In this document: positions 24,356 through 32,621 of the stretch, piece by piece | How the letters are laid out: every line of letters starts with the position of its first letter | Position numbering within the stretch: the stretch's first letter is position 1 | Source of the DNA: a virus | IMG/VR virus record: IMGVR_UViG_3300010403_000003 | Coordinates: 1 to 64,000 of that record | Direction: 5' to 3' (one strand) | Length of the DNA stretch: 64,000 nucleotides | Program-made: the position numbers and the translations under genes | The notes under the pieces: model-generated | What the model was told of the DNA's origin: nothing | What the model saw: the letters and a program-made list of their open reading frames with translations, nothing else | Databases searched by the model: none

Positions 24356-24753
24356 TCGTTCGACTCCAATATTTCGATTGGAGCGGAAGGGAGACGCCCA
24401 CCCTTCCAAGAATTGCAACTTTGACAGATTGGCTGAAAGTTGCAAATATCATTCGTCCCACCCCAACAAATAGGGAGGACGTGGTCTATGAGAGTTGCCG
24501 GGTTGCCTTTGCAAATAAGGCATTGGTCGCCGAATTTGGCGAAAACTAAAGGAAAAAGTTTCAGGCGTATTTTCCTGAATCGATTACGCAGATAAATGCA
24601 AGTTGATTCGTTTGCGGTTATTCGACGCCGGACAAACTGTGGGTGAGATCGCGATTTCGGAGCGGGGGAATTAATCGGCCACTTTCCAGCCCAGACTTTT
24701 TGAAAGTCCGGGTCGGCCCAAATACGAGGATCTATAATGTGCGTCGCTGGCAT
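24343..24753 (-). CDS. HNH endonuclease
   Basis: 136 residues from an ATG at 24753. The C-terminal half has the full HNH pattern: CLICKGNPATLIDHVLPICWGG (Cys pair and H), then NICNFQPICQSCNSWKG-type N and second Cys pair (DICNFQPICQSCNSWKG). It is probably a homing or nicking endonuclease inserted upstream of the replication genes. Confidence 0.82.
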   Translation of the reverse strand: MPATHIIDPRIWADPDFQKVWAGKWPINSPAPKSRSHPQFVRRRITANESTCIYLRNRFRKIRLKLFPLVFAKFGDQCLICKGNPATLIDHVLPICWGGTNDICNFQPICQSCNSWKGGRLPSAPIEILESNECQH

Positions 24754-24835
24754 TCCTTACCAATCCTTTCCCCACTCGCAACTTTCGCCCCGCTAACGAC
24801 TTTCGCAATCTGTGAACTATCGGCGCACAAAAAAA

Positions 24836-25327
24836 CTACACAAGCCGAATGAACCCGACGCTCGCGTTCCAGGTCGCCTTCTGCACCGCCTGAATCGCCT
24901 CGCTCATGCGCTGGGCAACATCCCCGTCCACGAGCGGCGTATTCTGCGACGCCGCCTCGGCCCGGTTCTCGAACTCCGCAATCAGCCGATGACACTTTTC
25001 CACGGTCCCGCGGATCGGCGTCACGGTCGTCTGATCGAACATTGCCGCCTGCTCGCAGGCTCCCACAGCGTCCTTGACGGCGTCGCGGAGTTCCTTGAGA
25101 CTCTCGCCGTCGATTGCCTTTTCGCGAAGCCGAGCGGATTGCTGGTCGAGCAGATCAGCGGCGGACTCGCGAGCGCCTTTGTTCGCCTTCTGGAAGGCGC
25201 AGTACATCTGCTGCCAGCCATCGGTTGCCGTGGTCTCGGCGGCGCGGCGGACTTCGACGAGGGCGTCCTCGTAAGCCTCTTGGAATTCCTCGACCAAATC
25301 CTCTTTCTTCGAGCGGTTCGTTTTCAT
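24836..25327 (-). CDS. Helical early protein, unknown function
   Basis: 163 residues from an ATG at 25327 with AAGGAG upstream. Long amphipathic helices with many Ala, Glu and Gln (LVEEFQEAYEDALVEVRRA, ESLKELRDAVKDAVGACEQ). No motif recognised. About 200 bp upstream (25328-25528) holds no gene I can support, only a likely leader. Confidence 0.58.
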   Translation of the reverse strand: MKTNRSKKEDLVEEFQEAYEDALVEVRRAAETTATDGWQQMYCAFQKANKGARESAADLLDQQSARLREKAIDGESLKELRDAVKDAVGACEQAAMFDQTTVTPIRGTVEKCHRLIAEFENRAEAASQNTPLVDGDVAQRMSEAIQAVQKATWNASVGFIRLV

Positions 25328-25528
25328 GCAATTTCTCCTTAAGTGCCGGTACTCTCCCGGCTTGTCACGCCACTTTTCATTTCGCAGGTGTCGCGCGGTG
25401 ACCGATTAACGTGGCTTCCCCCACACGGCGGCTTGGCCTTTTTGTTTAACCCCGGTCATGCAAGCCGCAACGTCGCGACCGGAGGTTCCTCGTGCTTCAC
25501 TCCAAAACATACACCGCAAAAAACTCGC

Positions 25529-26386
25529 TCACGCTGGCAAGAGCGATCCGCGTTTCTCTGGGCACTCCCGCACGCGGAACTGTTCCGGCCATTCTTCCCA
25601 ATTGCCGCCATGGCTGTCGTCGCAATGCCACGGTTCACCGTTCCAAACAACACGCGAACCGAACTGCTTGACAAAACACGGCACGCCGAACAGCGCGCAC
25701 GATTGCAAAGCCTGCTCGACCCAAGCGATATCAAATTTCCGTGGCTCTCCCTTGCCTTGCTTCGACTCGCCGCCGACGATCACCCAATCGATCTCGCCCG
25801 TCGAAAGAAGCTGATCGAGGTCAACCGGGCCGATCTGCGGCTCAAGAGAAAGGAACAGGAAGCGGGCGAATGGGCGGCAATGGCGAATAAGACGTTGGCC
25901 CCAAATGTCCGCCGTGTCCTGGTCAGATATGGACGTTCCAATCCAAACGTTCCTGCGACGGAATTCCCGCCGCGTCAACTCGGTTTTGCCGAAGCCGCCT
26001 TGCTCCTGCGAATACCACATATCGGGGACGTTCTCGGGGCGCTTTGTGAGCATCAGGTAATCGAGAGACGGCGTCTTGTCGATTAATTGGAACAGTTCGC
26101 GCCGCCATTCTTGAAGTTCTGGTCGTTTCTCGAAGATGTCGGCCAGCGACGCGCAGAAGACTTTCGCGCGGTGGCCGCTCGCTTCCGCTTCACGTTGCCA
26201 GCGCGGCGGGTCGTTCCATGTCTTTGTTTTCGAGCGAGTGCCGCCCGGCCCCCATTTAACGCGATGATAGCGATGGTCCATCATCTCTTCGGCGTAGCAG
26301 AATTTGCAGCCGGTGTGGACTTTTTCGCAACCGACCCACGGATTAAACGTGTGGTCGGTCCATTGGATTTTTGAATTCTCAGCCAT
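25529..26386 (-). CDS. Gp37/Gp68-family (DUF5131) protein
   Basis: 285 residues from an ATG at 26386 inside an overlap with the upstream stop. The hallmark is near the start: IQWTDHTFNPWVGCEKVHTG and CKFCYAEEMM, a CxxxxxxCxxC cysteine motif reminiscent of radical-SAM proteins. Then DIFEKRPELQEWRRELFQLI, LDYLMLTKRPENV, RNVWIGTSISDQ, FLSLEPQIGPVDL, WVIVGGESKQGKGEPR and PCFVKQFGS. All are characteristic blocks of this phage family. The biochemical role is not established to my knowledge; iron-sulfur chemistry is plausible from the Cys spacing. Confidence 0.88.
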   Translation of the reverse strand: MAENSKIQWTDHTFNPWVGCEKVHTGCKFCYAEEMMDHRYHRVKWGPGGTRSKTKTWNDPPRWQREAEASGHRAKVFCASLADIFEKRPELQEWRRELFQLIDKTPSLDYLMLTKRPENVPDMWYSQEQGGFGKTELTRREFRRRNVWIGTSISDQDTADIWGQRLIRHCRPFARFLFLSLEPQIGPVDLDQLLSTGEIDWVIVGGESKQGKGEPRKFDIAWVEQALQSCALFGVPCFVKQFGSRVVWNGEPWHCDDSHGGNWEEWPEQFRVRECPEKRGSLLPA

Positions 26387-26754
26387 TAGATATCCTCGCT
26401 TAATTTTGGCCACCAAACCGCCGCCTTGAACCCCGTCACGCCGCAAACCCTCACCCCATCCCGATACGCCAATCCGGCCCGCTCAAGTTCGGGAAGCCGT
26501 TTCCTGACGTCGCCACGGGGCGTCCCCGCGATCTTGTCCAATTCGTTCGACGTTCGCCCCGGATTCGCCCGGAGGATGCCCAGCGCCCATTCCTGAGCCT
26601 CGCCGAGCCTTGTTGCCATGTGCGCCGCGGCTTCGTGACTCGTCGCCGGGTCGGAGGCGCGTGCGATGGGCTTTGGCCGGAAATCCGGCAAATCTCCAAA
26701 AAGCGGGTAATTGGCGGATGCCGTCACGTTGCCACCGCCTTTTGGCGACGCCAT
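26386..26754 (-). CDS. Winged-helix-like small protein
   Basis: 122 residues from an ATG at 26754. ARASDPATSHEAAAHMATR is a common N-terminal block of phage winged-helix proteins. It is followed by WALGILRANPGRTSNELDKI and VRKRLPELERAGLAYRDGV, a MarR/winged-helix pattern. It overlaps the HNH gene upstream by 31 bases. A DNA-binding regulator is likely. Confidence 0.68.
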   Translation of the reverse strand: MASPKGGGNVTASANYPLFGDLPDFRPKPIARASDPATSHEAAAHMATRLGEAQEWALGILRANPGRTSNELDKIAGTPRGDVRKRLPELERAGLAYRDGVRVCGVTGFKAAVWWPKLSEDI

Positions 26755-27320
26755 GTACTCCTGGAGTGCATGGCATGGCAAATTCTGCACATGCGATGTC
26801 CAAGTTTTGTTATGTGGGTATTTGCTTCCGAGAATTCATGCCCGCGCTTGCAGACTTTTTTGATGCTATTAATGGCTGATAGCGATACGCTGTTTTCAAG
26901 ACAATTAGTTCGCGCATCGACGAGGCGTAGGTGGAGGATATTAATGCAGCGTCGATTTCTGCAAATGTGATCAACAAACATGGCACTCGGGATATCGCCT
27001 CTCAACAATTGCCACACAAACCTATGCGCGCCTTCCATTCGCTTGTTTACCCATATTCTCCCGTAGCCGGTTTTCTCAATTATGCCAACAAACTCCAGGC
27101 AGCCATTTGCAGCCTGCTTAAAACGAATGATCGGCACATCATCTTTATGACGAATTTGCCGCACCGCCTTAAGTTCACAACCACGGGACCATTGTCGCCA
27201 ATGGCTCGCACAAAGGCCGCGACAGAAAAGCCGGCGTCCGCAATCGGCAAATGCGCATATCCTGGTTGGCTTGTCCATTTGAAATTCGCCGAACAGGCTG
27301 TTGGGGGTGGTGTCGGGCAT
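26724..27320 (-). CDS. HNH endonuclease
   Basis: 198 residues. An N-terminal Cys module (CAFADCGRRLFCRGLCASHW), then the HNH core GAHRFVWQLLRGDIPS and FVDHICRNRRCINILHLRLV. A C-terminal module CKRGHEFSEANTH...RMCRIC ends the protein. This domain order is typical of phage HNH homing nucleases. It starts one base from the DUF1643 gene's stop. Confidence 0.85.
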   Translation of the reverse strand: MPDTTPNSLFGEFQMDKPTRICAFADCGRRLFCRGLCASHWRQWSRGCELKAVRQIRHKDDVPIIRFKQAANGCLEFVGIIEKTGYGRIWVNKRMEGAHRFVWQLLRGDIPSAMFVDHICRNRRCINILHLRLVDARTNCLENSVSLSAINSIKKVCKRGHEFSEANTHITKLGHRMCRICHAMHSRSTWRRQKAVAT

Positions 27321-27321
27321 T

Positions 27322-27801
27322 TCACCAATCCTGCGGGACGCAATCGCCGCGCAAATACAGTGGATGCTTCGGTTGTCCGCCCGATGTCAGTCCAAGCGTC
27401 TTCGTCTCCACCATATGCTTCACCATAAACCCACGGCTTTTCAGATTTCCATGTGCGCCCCACGCCGCGATCATCAGGGGCACCGTATGCCGGACATTGG
27501 CTATATGGGCGTCATTGTCCGGCCCAATTGGGTCGCTGTGCTTGTAGAGCACTAATGGGTCCGTGGATCGCAGCGCGAAGATATTCACGACGACCAAGCC
27601 GCCATAGCCCCATGCCTTAGCGAACCCGATACAGCGGCGAATCGTGGGGTCTTCAATCTCGGCGGTCGCCGTGCTCGGGTTCAACATGCAGAACGCTATG
27701 GTAGGCTCGACTTCGGACCAAATGCGCCAGAGGCGATAGCGGTACGCGCCGTCGTCGCTGAATATTGCGCCAGTATCAAGCCACTTTGCCATTTCGGTCA
27801 C
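27322..27801 (-). CDS. DUF1643-family protein
   Basis: 159 residues from an ATG at 27801, overlapping the upstream gene by four bases. RYRLWRIWSEVEPTIAFCML, then NPSTATAEIEDPTIRRCIGF, VVVNIFALRSTDP and IVAAWG-like MIAAWGAHG match DUF1643, whose members occur in phages and bacteria and have no settled function. It lies directly downstream of the putative annealase. Confidence 0.82.
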   Translation of the reverse strand: MTEMAKWLDTGAIFSDDGAYRYRLWRIWSEVEPTIAFCMLNPSTATAEIEDPTIRRCIGFAKAWGYGGLVVVNIFALRSTDPLVLYKHSDPIGPDNDAHIANVRHTVPLMIAAWGAHGNLKSRGFMVKHMVETKTLGLTSGGQPKHPLYLRGDCVPQDW

Positions 27802-28844
27802 TTCCCCTTGTTCGCCGCCAGCAGTTCCGCCGACTTCGCCTGTCGCAGCCCAGTCAGTTCGGCGTAGTATTTCTCGCCGAGCACTTTCCGGCGCTGCTCG
27901 ATTTCTTCGCCGACCTTGTACATGGCCGGCATGGCCGCGACTTCATGGAGCGCGTCGGCGAGATTCATGTACCATTGTTTGGCGACTTCTTCGTCGAAGT
28001 CCGGGTCGTTCGGCACTTCCCCGCCAGCGGTATCGAGATTCTCTTGGGGCAGTTCAGCCGGCACGGCTGCTGCCGGCTTGCCGTTCGGAATCTTCGAGCG
28101 GCCCGTTGGAATTGGGGCGGCCTCGGCCCCTTCCTTCGGCTCCGGGTCGTCGCTCTCGGTGATCTTCGTCCCCGTGAGTTCCTCATAAGCCGCCTTGAGG
28201 GCCTTGCGCGCCGCCTTGCCAAGTATGGCGTCCGGCCCCATGCCAGCGTTGACGCGGATGGTAAACTTGCGGCCCGGTTCGCCCTTCTCGTTTTTCAGGA
28301 ACCATTCCTTGCCGTTGATCTTGCAGCGGACAATGAACCGCACCGACGTATTGCCGTTCTCGGCGACGGGGCTGCCGGGGATTTCTTCCAGGTCCGTCAG
28401 GCCGGGAATCTCCCGCACGAGGCGGCGGTAGCCGTTCTGTGCGCCGTAGAATCGGCCGCTGATGACGTTCATCTCGTTGCCGGCGATGTTGAAACCGCGG
28501 ATGAGGGCCTCAACGACAGGCTCAACGAGGTCGCCGGGGCGATAGAGGTCGGTGTTGCCCTTAGCCCCCGTCTTGTCCGTCATGAAGCCGAGCGGGCTAT
28601 TCATTAGCGGCATCACGTAATCGTCGAGGAACTTCTGCGTCACCAGCTTGCGGGCACGCTGGAGCGCCGTCGATGTCGCCACGGCCCGCGAGAGGCCGGG
28701 GTGAGAATCGTCGATGCGGGCGCGGAGCGCCGCTAGGTCTTCCTCGGTCTGAATCAGCACCCTTTCCAGTTCGGCCGCCGATTGCGGGGCGTCTTGGGTC
28801 CGGGCCTGTGCTTGTGTTCGTACTGGTTGCGTTGCAACTGCCAT
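27798..28844 (-). CDS. Putative RecT-like single-strand annealing protein
   Basis: 348 residues. The central region fits the RecT-type pattern: IRGFNIAGNEMNVISGRFY (substrate choice), NGYRRLVREIPGLTDLEEI, VRFIVRCKINGKEWFL, then GPDAILGKAARKALKAAY. It lies near a PD-(D/E)XK exonuclease (29180-30310), the usual pairing. Acidic/Pro-rich linker near 230-275 and a helical C-terminal tail. The family call is by pattern and neighbour, and another annealase family is possible. Confidence 0.55.
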   Translation of the reverse strand: MAVATQPVRTQAQARTQDAPQSAAELERVLIQTEEDLAALRARIDDSHPGLSRAVATSTALQRARKLVTQKFLDDYVMPLMNSPLGFMTDKTGAKGNTDLYRPGDLVEPVVEALIRGFNIAGNEMNVISGRFYGAQNGYRRLVREIPGLTDLEEIPGSPVAENGNTSVRFIVRCKINGKEWFLKNEKGEPGRKFTIRVNAGMGPDAILGKAARKALKAAYEELTGTKITESDDPEPKEGAEAAPIPTGRSKIPNGKPAAAVPAELPQENLDTAGGEVPNDPDFDEEVAKQWYMNLADALHEVAAMPAMYKVGEEIEQRRKVLGEKYYAELTGLRQAKSAELLAANKGK

Positions 28845-28857
28845 CTCTATTCCCCCT

Positions 28858-29166
28858 TTAGTTAGGCTTTATCACGGAATCCCATCTTAATTTGAGCGCC
28901 GCAAAAACACGCATTACGTCGGCCTTGTTGGCATTCGCTAATAGGCGGATGCGGCTTGCCTTGTAATCTTCGCACCGATGCGGCAACAGTTCGGTAAGTA
29001 TGTCGCACGTGCCGTGGGCTTCGGGCGTCTCTGGGTCGTCTTCAAAGTCGAGAACGAGGCAAAACTCGCCAGAGAAACCGTCAAACACTAACTTCCTTGG
29101 TTCACTGCGGCGAACCCGGCAAAACTTTTTAGCCCATTCGTACAATTCGTCGGTGCTTGCGATCAT
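28858..29166 (-). CDS. Small protein between annealase and exonuclease
   Basis: 102 residues from an ATG at 29166. STDELYEWAKKFCRVRRSEP, LVFDGFSGEFCLVLDFEDDP, then ILTELLPHRCEDYKASRIRL. Composition suggests a compact alpha/beta domain. No family recognised. It may be part of the recombination module by position. Confidence 0.5.
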   Translation of the reverse strand: MIASTDELYEWAKKFCRVRRSEPRKLVFDGFSGEFCLVLDFEDDPETPEAHGTCDILTELLPHRCEDYKASRIRLLANANKADVMRVFAALKLRWDSVIKPN

Positions 29167-29179
29167 GTGGAATGCCCTG

Positions 29180-30310
29180 CTAAACAGCCTGCTCAATCAA
29201 TTTCGGTTCTTCCTGCGTCACCGGCTTCGGAGCCTTCCGCAATTCGAGTTTCTCGATAAACGTTTCGCTCACGGCCCCGGCGGCGCGAAGATTTTCCATC
29301 AATAATTCGGCCGCTTCCTTTTTCTTGCCGTGCGGAGCATTCTTCCGAACCACGTCGAGTATCTTCGTCTTGCCGATGGTGCAGGCGTCCAGAGTATTGG
29401 TGACGCCAACAGTTTGGACCATGGACACCCAGCCATTTTGGGCGTCAATCTTCTCCCGCTTCTCGCGTTTGAGCCGCAGCATATTCCCGGCCGCGTCTTT
29501 GAGTTCGCCATCGTTCTGGGCCGCCAGCGTCCGGCACTGCTCGATGATGTCTTCGCATCTTTTTTTCACAAAACTGGCGCGTTCATAGGCGTTAATGGCC
29601 ATGTCCGTGAGGATGGCAGTTTTTGTGTCCGCAACGATGGCGATTTCCTGCCGCGACAAGTCTTCACCAGCGGGGCATTCGTTGTGCCTGTGGCAAAACC
29701 GGCACGATTCGTAGCTCGGCCCGTAGACCTCACGGCCGGCGTCAATGCGTGCGGCCATCTGATGCCACCATTCGGCCAACTCGTCCACCGTCCAGACGAA
29801 TTTTTCCATTTCGCCCAGGCGGATATTCAGGTGCAAGGCTTCCACCGTCCGCACCGGGAATTCTTGGGCGATGAGCCATGCGTAGCCGCGGAGCTGGGGT
29901 TCGCAATTACTCCAGAGGAATCCGCTTTTCCAGTCGGCAACGATCGCCGTGTCGCCATCGACCGAGAAAACGTCGGGATGCCCGCTGAGGCCGATCTGGA
30001 AGTCCTCGTCGATCCAGGCGAATTCTTCCTCGCAACGTGGCGTGGGGAAGTGGCCTTTAATTGAATCCCAGGCGCGACGGACTGCACCGCAAAGGTAGCC
30101 GAGTTCGTCGGCGTCCACGCGGTATTCTTGGGCAAGAGCGCCTACAGGAACCACCACGCCGTCGATGACGTACCCCTTCGCTGCGATGTGCGTCCCGTCT
30201 CCAAGCCGTGCCGGCTCGCCGCTGGGCGGAACGATTCGCAACGACGCCGGATACGCTGACGCCGCGCACAAGTCGATTTGATTCAGGGAACTGCAACGAA
30301 CTCGGAACAT
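29180..30310 (-). CDS. PD-(D/E)XK nuclease, Cas4/RecB-like exonuclease
   Basis: 376 residues from an ATG at 30310 with GGGGAAGTGATA upstream. SGHPDVFSVDGDTAIVADWK gives the D...D-W-K (GHPD then ADWKSG) core of RecB-type nucleases, followed by QLRGYAWLIAQEF. CRFCHRHNECPAG near 215 adds a Cys cluster as in Cas4-like enzymes. The C-terminal third is helical and lysine-rich. With the putative annealase it forms an exonuclease/annealase pair for phage recombination. Confidence 0.75.
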   Translation of the reverse strand: MFRVRCSSLNQIDLCAASAYPASLRIVPPSGEPARLGDGTHIAAKGYVIDGVVVPVGALAQEYRVDADELGYLCGAVRRAWDSIKGHFPTPRCEEEFAWIDEDFQIGLSGHPDVFSVDGDTAIVADWKSGFLWSNCEPQLRGYAWLIAQEFPVRTVEALHLNIRLGEMEKFVWTVDELAEWWHQMAARIDAGREVYGPSYESCRFCHRHNECPAGEDLSRQEIAIVADTKTAILTDMAINAYERASFVKKRCEDIIEQCRTLAAQNDGELKDAAGNMLRLKREKREKIDAQNGWVSMVQTVGVTNTLDACTIGKTKILDVVRKNAPHGKKKEAAELLMENLRAAGAVSETFIEKLELRKAPKPVTQEEPKLIEQAV

Positions 30311-30392
30311 TATCACTTCCCCTTAAATACCACCGATTTCGCACACCGCTCGGTGGCCACACGGCATACTTCGGCCAGCGCCTAGTGCTTCG

Positions 30393-30572
30393 CTACTGCC
30401 CCTCTTCCCATTTCATCGCTATCGCCTCGTCCAACGTCTCAAACGCCTCGACAACTTCCTGCCAATCGACACGCGCCGCCTGGAATTCGCGAGCGAGTTT
30501 GGCGGTATCCTCGCGGGGTCGCTTGAGGAGGCGCAGGCGCAGGGTGTTGTCGGGGTCTTTGAGGTCGGTCAT
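30393..30572 (-). CDS. Small early protein, unknown function
   Basis: 59 residues from an ATG at 30572, overlapping the upstream stop (ATGA). Basic helix then DWQEVVEAFETLDEAIAMKW. No family recognised. Confidence 0.52.
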   Translation of the reverse strand: MTDLKDPDNTLRLRLLKRPREDTAKLAREFQAARVDWQEVVEAFETLDEAIAMKWEEGQ

Positions 30573-30805
30573 GATCCATCTCCTTCGGACAGCACTCTCG
30601 CCACGCAATCGGCGGCCGACTCGTAAGTGAACGTATCGACAAGTTCATCCGTCATCGCTTTGCCGTGGCGGAACGTCCAGCAGCGGACTTCGTATCGTTC
30701 GCCGCGCTTCACCACCGCATAGACATCACCGTCAAGCCTCGGCTCCGAATAATGCCGCGAGGATGGTGCGATCTCGCGGGTTCCATTACCTAGAATCTGC
30801 AACAT
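30569..30805 (-). CDS. Small early protein, unknown function
   Basis: 78 residues from an ATG at 30805. Beta-rich centre (DVYAVVKRGERYEVRCWTF) and C-terminal helix (YESAADCVARVLSEG). No family recognised. Coupled to the next gene by a four-base overlap. Confidence 0.55.
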   Translation of the reverse strand: MLQILGNGTREIAPSSRHYSEPRLDGDVYAVVKRGERYEVRCWTFRHGKAMTDELVDTFTYESAADCVARVLSEGDGS

Positions 30806-30820
30806 CTCAAAACCTCCGTG

Positions 30821-30997
30821 TTAAGATTCGTATTCAATCAAGTCCTGCAACTCTCGCTTGAGTCTTTCGGCAGCGTCCATCGCTTGCGGCCAATTGCCGG
30901 CTTCGAGCGTCCATTGCAATCGCCGCATAAGCCGAGCAATCGCCTCTCGGTATTCGAGCATGTCTTGCTCGCGTGTGAAGTCGTATTGGCCGATCAT
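30821..30997 (-). CDS. Small helical early protein
   Basis: 58 residues. ATG at 30997 lies in an ATGA overlap with the upstream gene. MIGQYDFTREQDMLEYREAI, then LMRRLQWTLEAGNWPQ and MDAAERLKRELQDLI, almost fully helical. No family recognised; the overlap and codon pattern support translation. Confidence 0.55.
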   Translation of the reverse strand: MIGQYDFTREQDMLEYREAIARLMRRLQWTLEAGNWPQAMDAAERLKRELQDLIEYES

Positions 30998-31218
30998 GAC
31001 GCCGTCTCCAGCTCACATCTCGCCGTTTTCGCTTCCAAACGCGCCGCCTCGCGAAACAGCTTGGCGGCGAATTCCATAAGCCGCGCCGGCGTCCCGAACT
31101 GAATCGACACTGCCGGCCCGTCCCCGTCGATGCCGATTTCCAGCGTGCGGCCATGGCAGGCAACTTCGGGCAGGGGTTCGTGGTCGTAGCAGTGGAGGCG
31201 CGTTATTTCGGCGTGCAT
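30994..31218 (-). CDS. Small early protein, unknown function
   Basis: 74 residues from an ATG at 31218. Beta-strand first half (ITRLHCYDHEPLPEVACHG) and helical second half (RLMEFAAKLFREAARLEAK). No recognised family. Overlaps both neighbours. Confidence 0.52.
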   Translation of the reverse strand: MHAEITRLHCYDHEPLPEVACHGRTLEIGIDGDGPAVSIQFGTPARLMEFAAKLFREAARLEAKTARCELETAS

Positions 31219-31457
31219 GATTGATCCTCAACAACTCGCCGAAGCGAGTAGCGGAATAAGCCAGACGAAACAACGACGATTTCATTCCTAAATTCATCCA
31301 CGCATCGCAGATAAAACCGCCTTGCCCCTTTGCGTAGAGATTCTTCAACGGCGACGACCCGCATGGGGTCCGTTCCGCGAGACGGCGACGTGTAAATCGC
31401 TCGCCCTAGCAAAGCGTCTGCCTCTCGTCGCGTAAAATAAACGTTTTTTGCACGCAT
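31203..31457 (-). CDS. Small early protein, unknown function
   Basis: 84 residues from an ATG at 31457. VYFTRREADALLGRAIYTS, DPMRVVAVEESLRKGARRFY, then a beta-rich end. Function unknown. Overlaps the next gene by 16 bases. Confidence 0.52.
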   Translation of the reverse strand: MRAKNVYFTRREADALLGRAIYTSPSRGTDPMRVVAVEESLRKGARRFYLRCVDEFRNEIVVVSSGLFRYSLRRVVEDQSCTPK

Positions 31458-31460
31458 GGT

Positions 31461-31661
31461 TCACCTTCTGCTTGCAACCTCGGCCACCATCTCGTCGCGG
31501 CTGAGCGGTTGCTGGCTCTTGAGCAATTCAAGCCCACGGCCAACCGATTCGCACGTCGCCAGAGTCGCGTCCACAAAATTGGCCGCGTCTTCGAGCAGGC
31601 CGGGAACGTCCCAGTTATCGGGAGACTTCGCGGCGGAACGGAGTTTTTCGGATAAATTCAT
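31461..31661 (-). CDS. Small helical early protein
   Basis: 66 residues from an ATG at 31661. NLSEKLRSAAKSPDNWDVPG, then LEDAANFVDATLATCESVG, a helical pattern common in phage early genes of unknown role. Ends three bases before the upstream edge of the following start. Confidence 0.5.
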   Translation of the reverse strand: MNLSEKLRSAAKSPDNWDVPGLLEDAANFVDATLATCESVGRGLELLKSQQPLSRDEMVAEVASRR

Positions 31662-31677
31662 GGTGTCCTCGTGGTGA

Positions 31678-31818
31678 TTACCCTGCCTTGCGTACCTTGA
31701 ACGCCGAGCCAATCCCGCGCAGCCACTTGCGATACTGCCGCGCGGTCGGCTTAACGTCGGCCTTCTGGCAAGCGTCGATGAATTTCTGGTCTTGGCCGTT
31801 GAACATCTTGACTGTCAT
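31678..31818 (-). CDS. Small basic protein
   Basis: 46 residues from an ATG at 31818. FNGQDQKFIDACQKADVKPT, ARQYRKWLRGIGSAF: helical and basic, possibly nucleic-acid binding. Too short for a family call. A run of A/C-rich sequence (31819-31897) upstream has no gene. Confidence 0.5.
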   Translation of the reverse strand: MTVKMFNGQDQKFIDACQKADVKPTARQYRKWLRGIGSAFKVRKAG

Positions 31819-31897
31819 CGCTTCGCCCTCTTTGAAAAAGCCCGTCGCCCCCCTCGTAAGTTGCCGTGACGAGCGGCAGGGGGCGACGGAAGGAGAG

Positions 31898-32230
31898 TCA
31901 CATCGCCGGGACAGACAGAATCCGCTTCTGGATGGCATCTTTGCGGGCCGCGTTGCAATCCATCCGGTGAAGCATTTGCGCGGCCAATTCAACGTGGAAG
32001 TAGGCGGCGCAGGAGTCGCACATATTCGCCGGGTCGTAAGCGAAAAACGGGCGTCGGCACCAGTCTTTTGCTTTCTCTTCTTTCGTTAGCTTCCGATTCT
32101 CTTCCCGCGTGATGCAGGAATCGGCGTCTTGGCCATGAATCCGGTGATTAACGCACGGGCAATCGCTGCCGAACAAATCATTGGCAAGCGTTCGTGCTGT
32201 TGCGGACATCTCTTGCAATGTCTTCGCCAT
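31898..32230 (-). CDS. Cys-rich early protein
   Basis: 110 residues. The ATG at 32230 has GGAG seven bases upstream; the Met two codons earlier is too close to that site. CPCVNHRIHGQDADSC, DWCRRPFFAY and MCDSCAAYFHVEL provide at least six Cys and several His, a probable zinc site. C-terminal helix. Function unknown. Confidence 0.58.
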   Translation of the reverse strand: MAKTLQEMSATARTLANDLFGSDCPCVNHRIHGQDADSCITREENRKLTKEEKAKDWCRRPFFAYDPANMCDSCAAYFHVELAAQMLHRMDCNAARKDAIQKRILSVPAM

Positions 32231-32314
32231 CGTCATTCTCCTTTTGGCCGTGTCACCGGCCTTTGATTCCGCCCCGGCCGCGAAATTGCGGACGCGGGGC
32301 ACTCGGTTGGTGAT

Positions 32315-32614
32315 TCACGGATCGCAGCATTCCGGGCAAGGAACGTCGCATCGTAAAATGCTGTTTGCGGGGGCGGTTTTGTCGCCTTCCAAGACGCCGG
32401 TTCCTTTGCAGGCCGGACATGGAGCCGCCTTTATTGTCCCTGGCGGATAAAGCCTCGGGGTTCCGCCGCTCGCCCTCGTTTCGCACCAATTTTCGATCCG
32501 TTGTACGCCGCATTTTTTGCATGTCTCATAGCTGCCGTAAACGACACCGAATGTCTGTTCTTTGATCTGGACAGGTGGACCGAACTCGTGTTCGCAAGTG
32601 GCAGATTTTTTCAT
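32315..32614 (-). CDS. Zinc-finger protein with DnaJ-like Cys pairs
   Basis: 99 residues from an ATG at 32614. CEHEFGPPV, ETCKKCGVQRIENWC, then PCPACKGTGVLEGD and CDVPCPECCDP. The C-terminal ~35 residues (CPACKGTG...VPCPECC) closely match the end of the protein at 38596-38883. Zinc binding is likely; role unknown. Confidence 0.62.
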   Translation of the reverse strand: MKKSATCEHEFGPPVQIKEQTFGVVYGSYETCKKCGVQRIENWCETRASGGTPRLYPPGTIKAAPCPACKGTGVLEGDKTAPANSILRCDVPCPECCDP

Positions 32615-32621
32615 TGGAGGG

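Noticed and set aside
25328-25528. Small gene in the 200-bp gap upstream of the 24836 gene
   Set aside because: Only a 13-codon reading frame with no coupling or motif; treated as leader or spacer.
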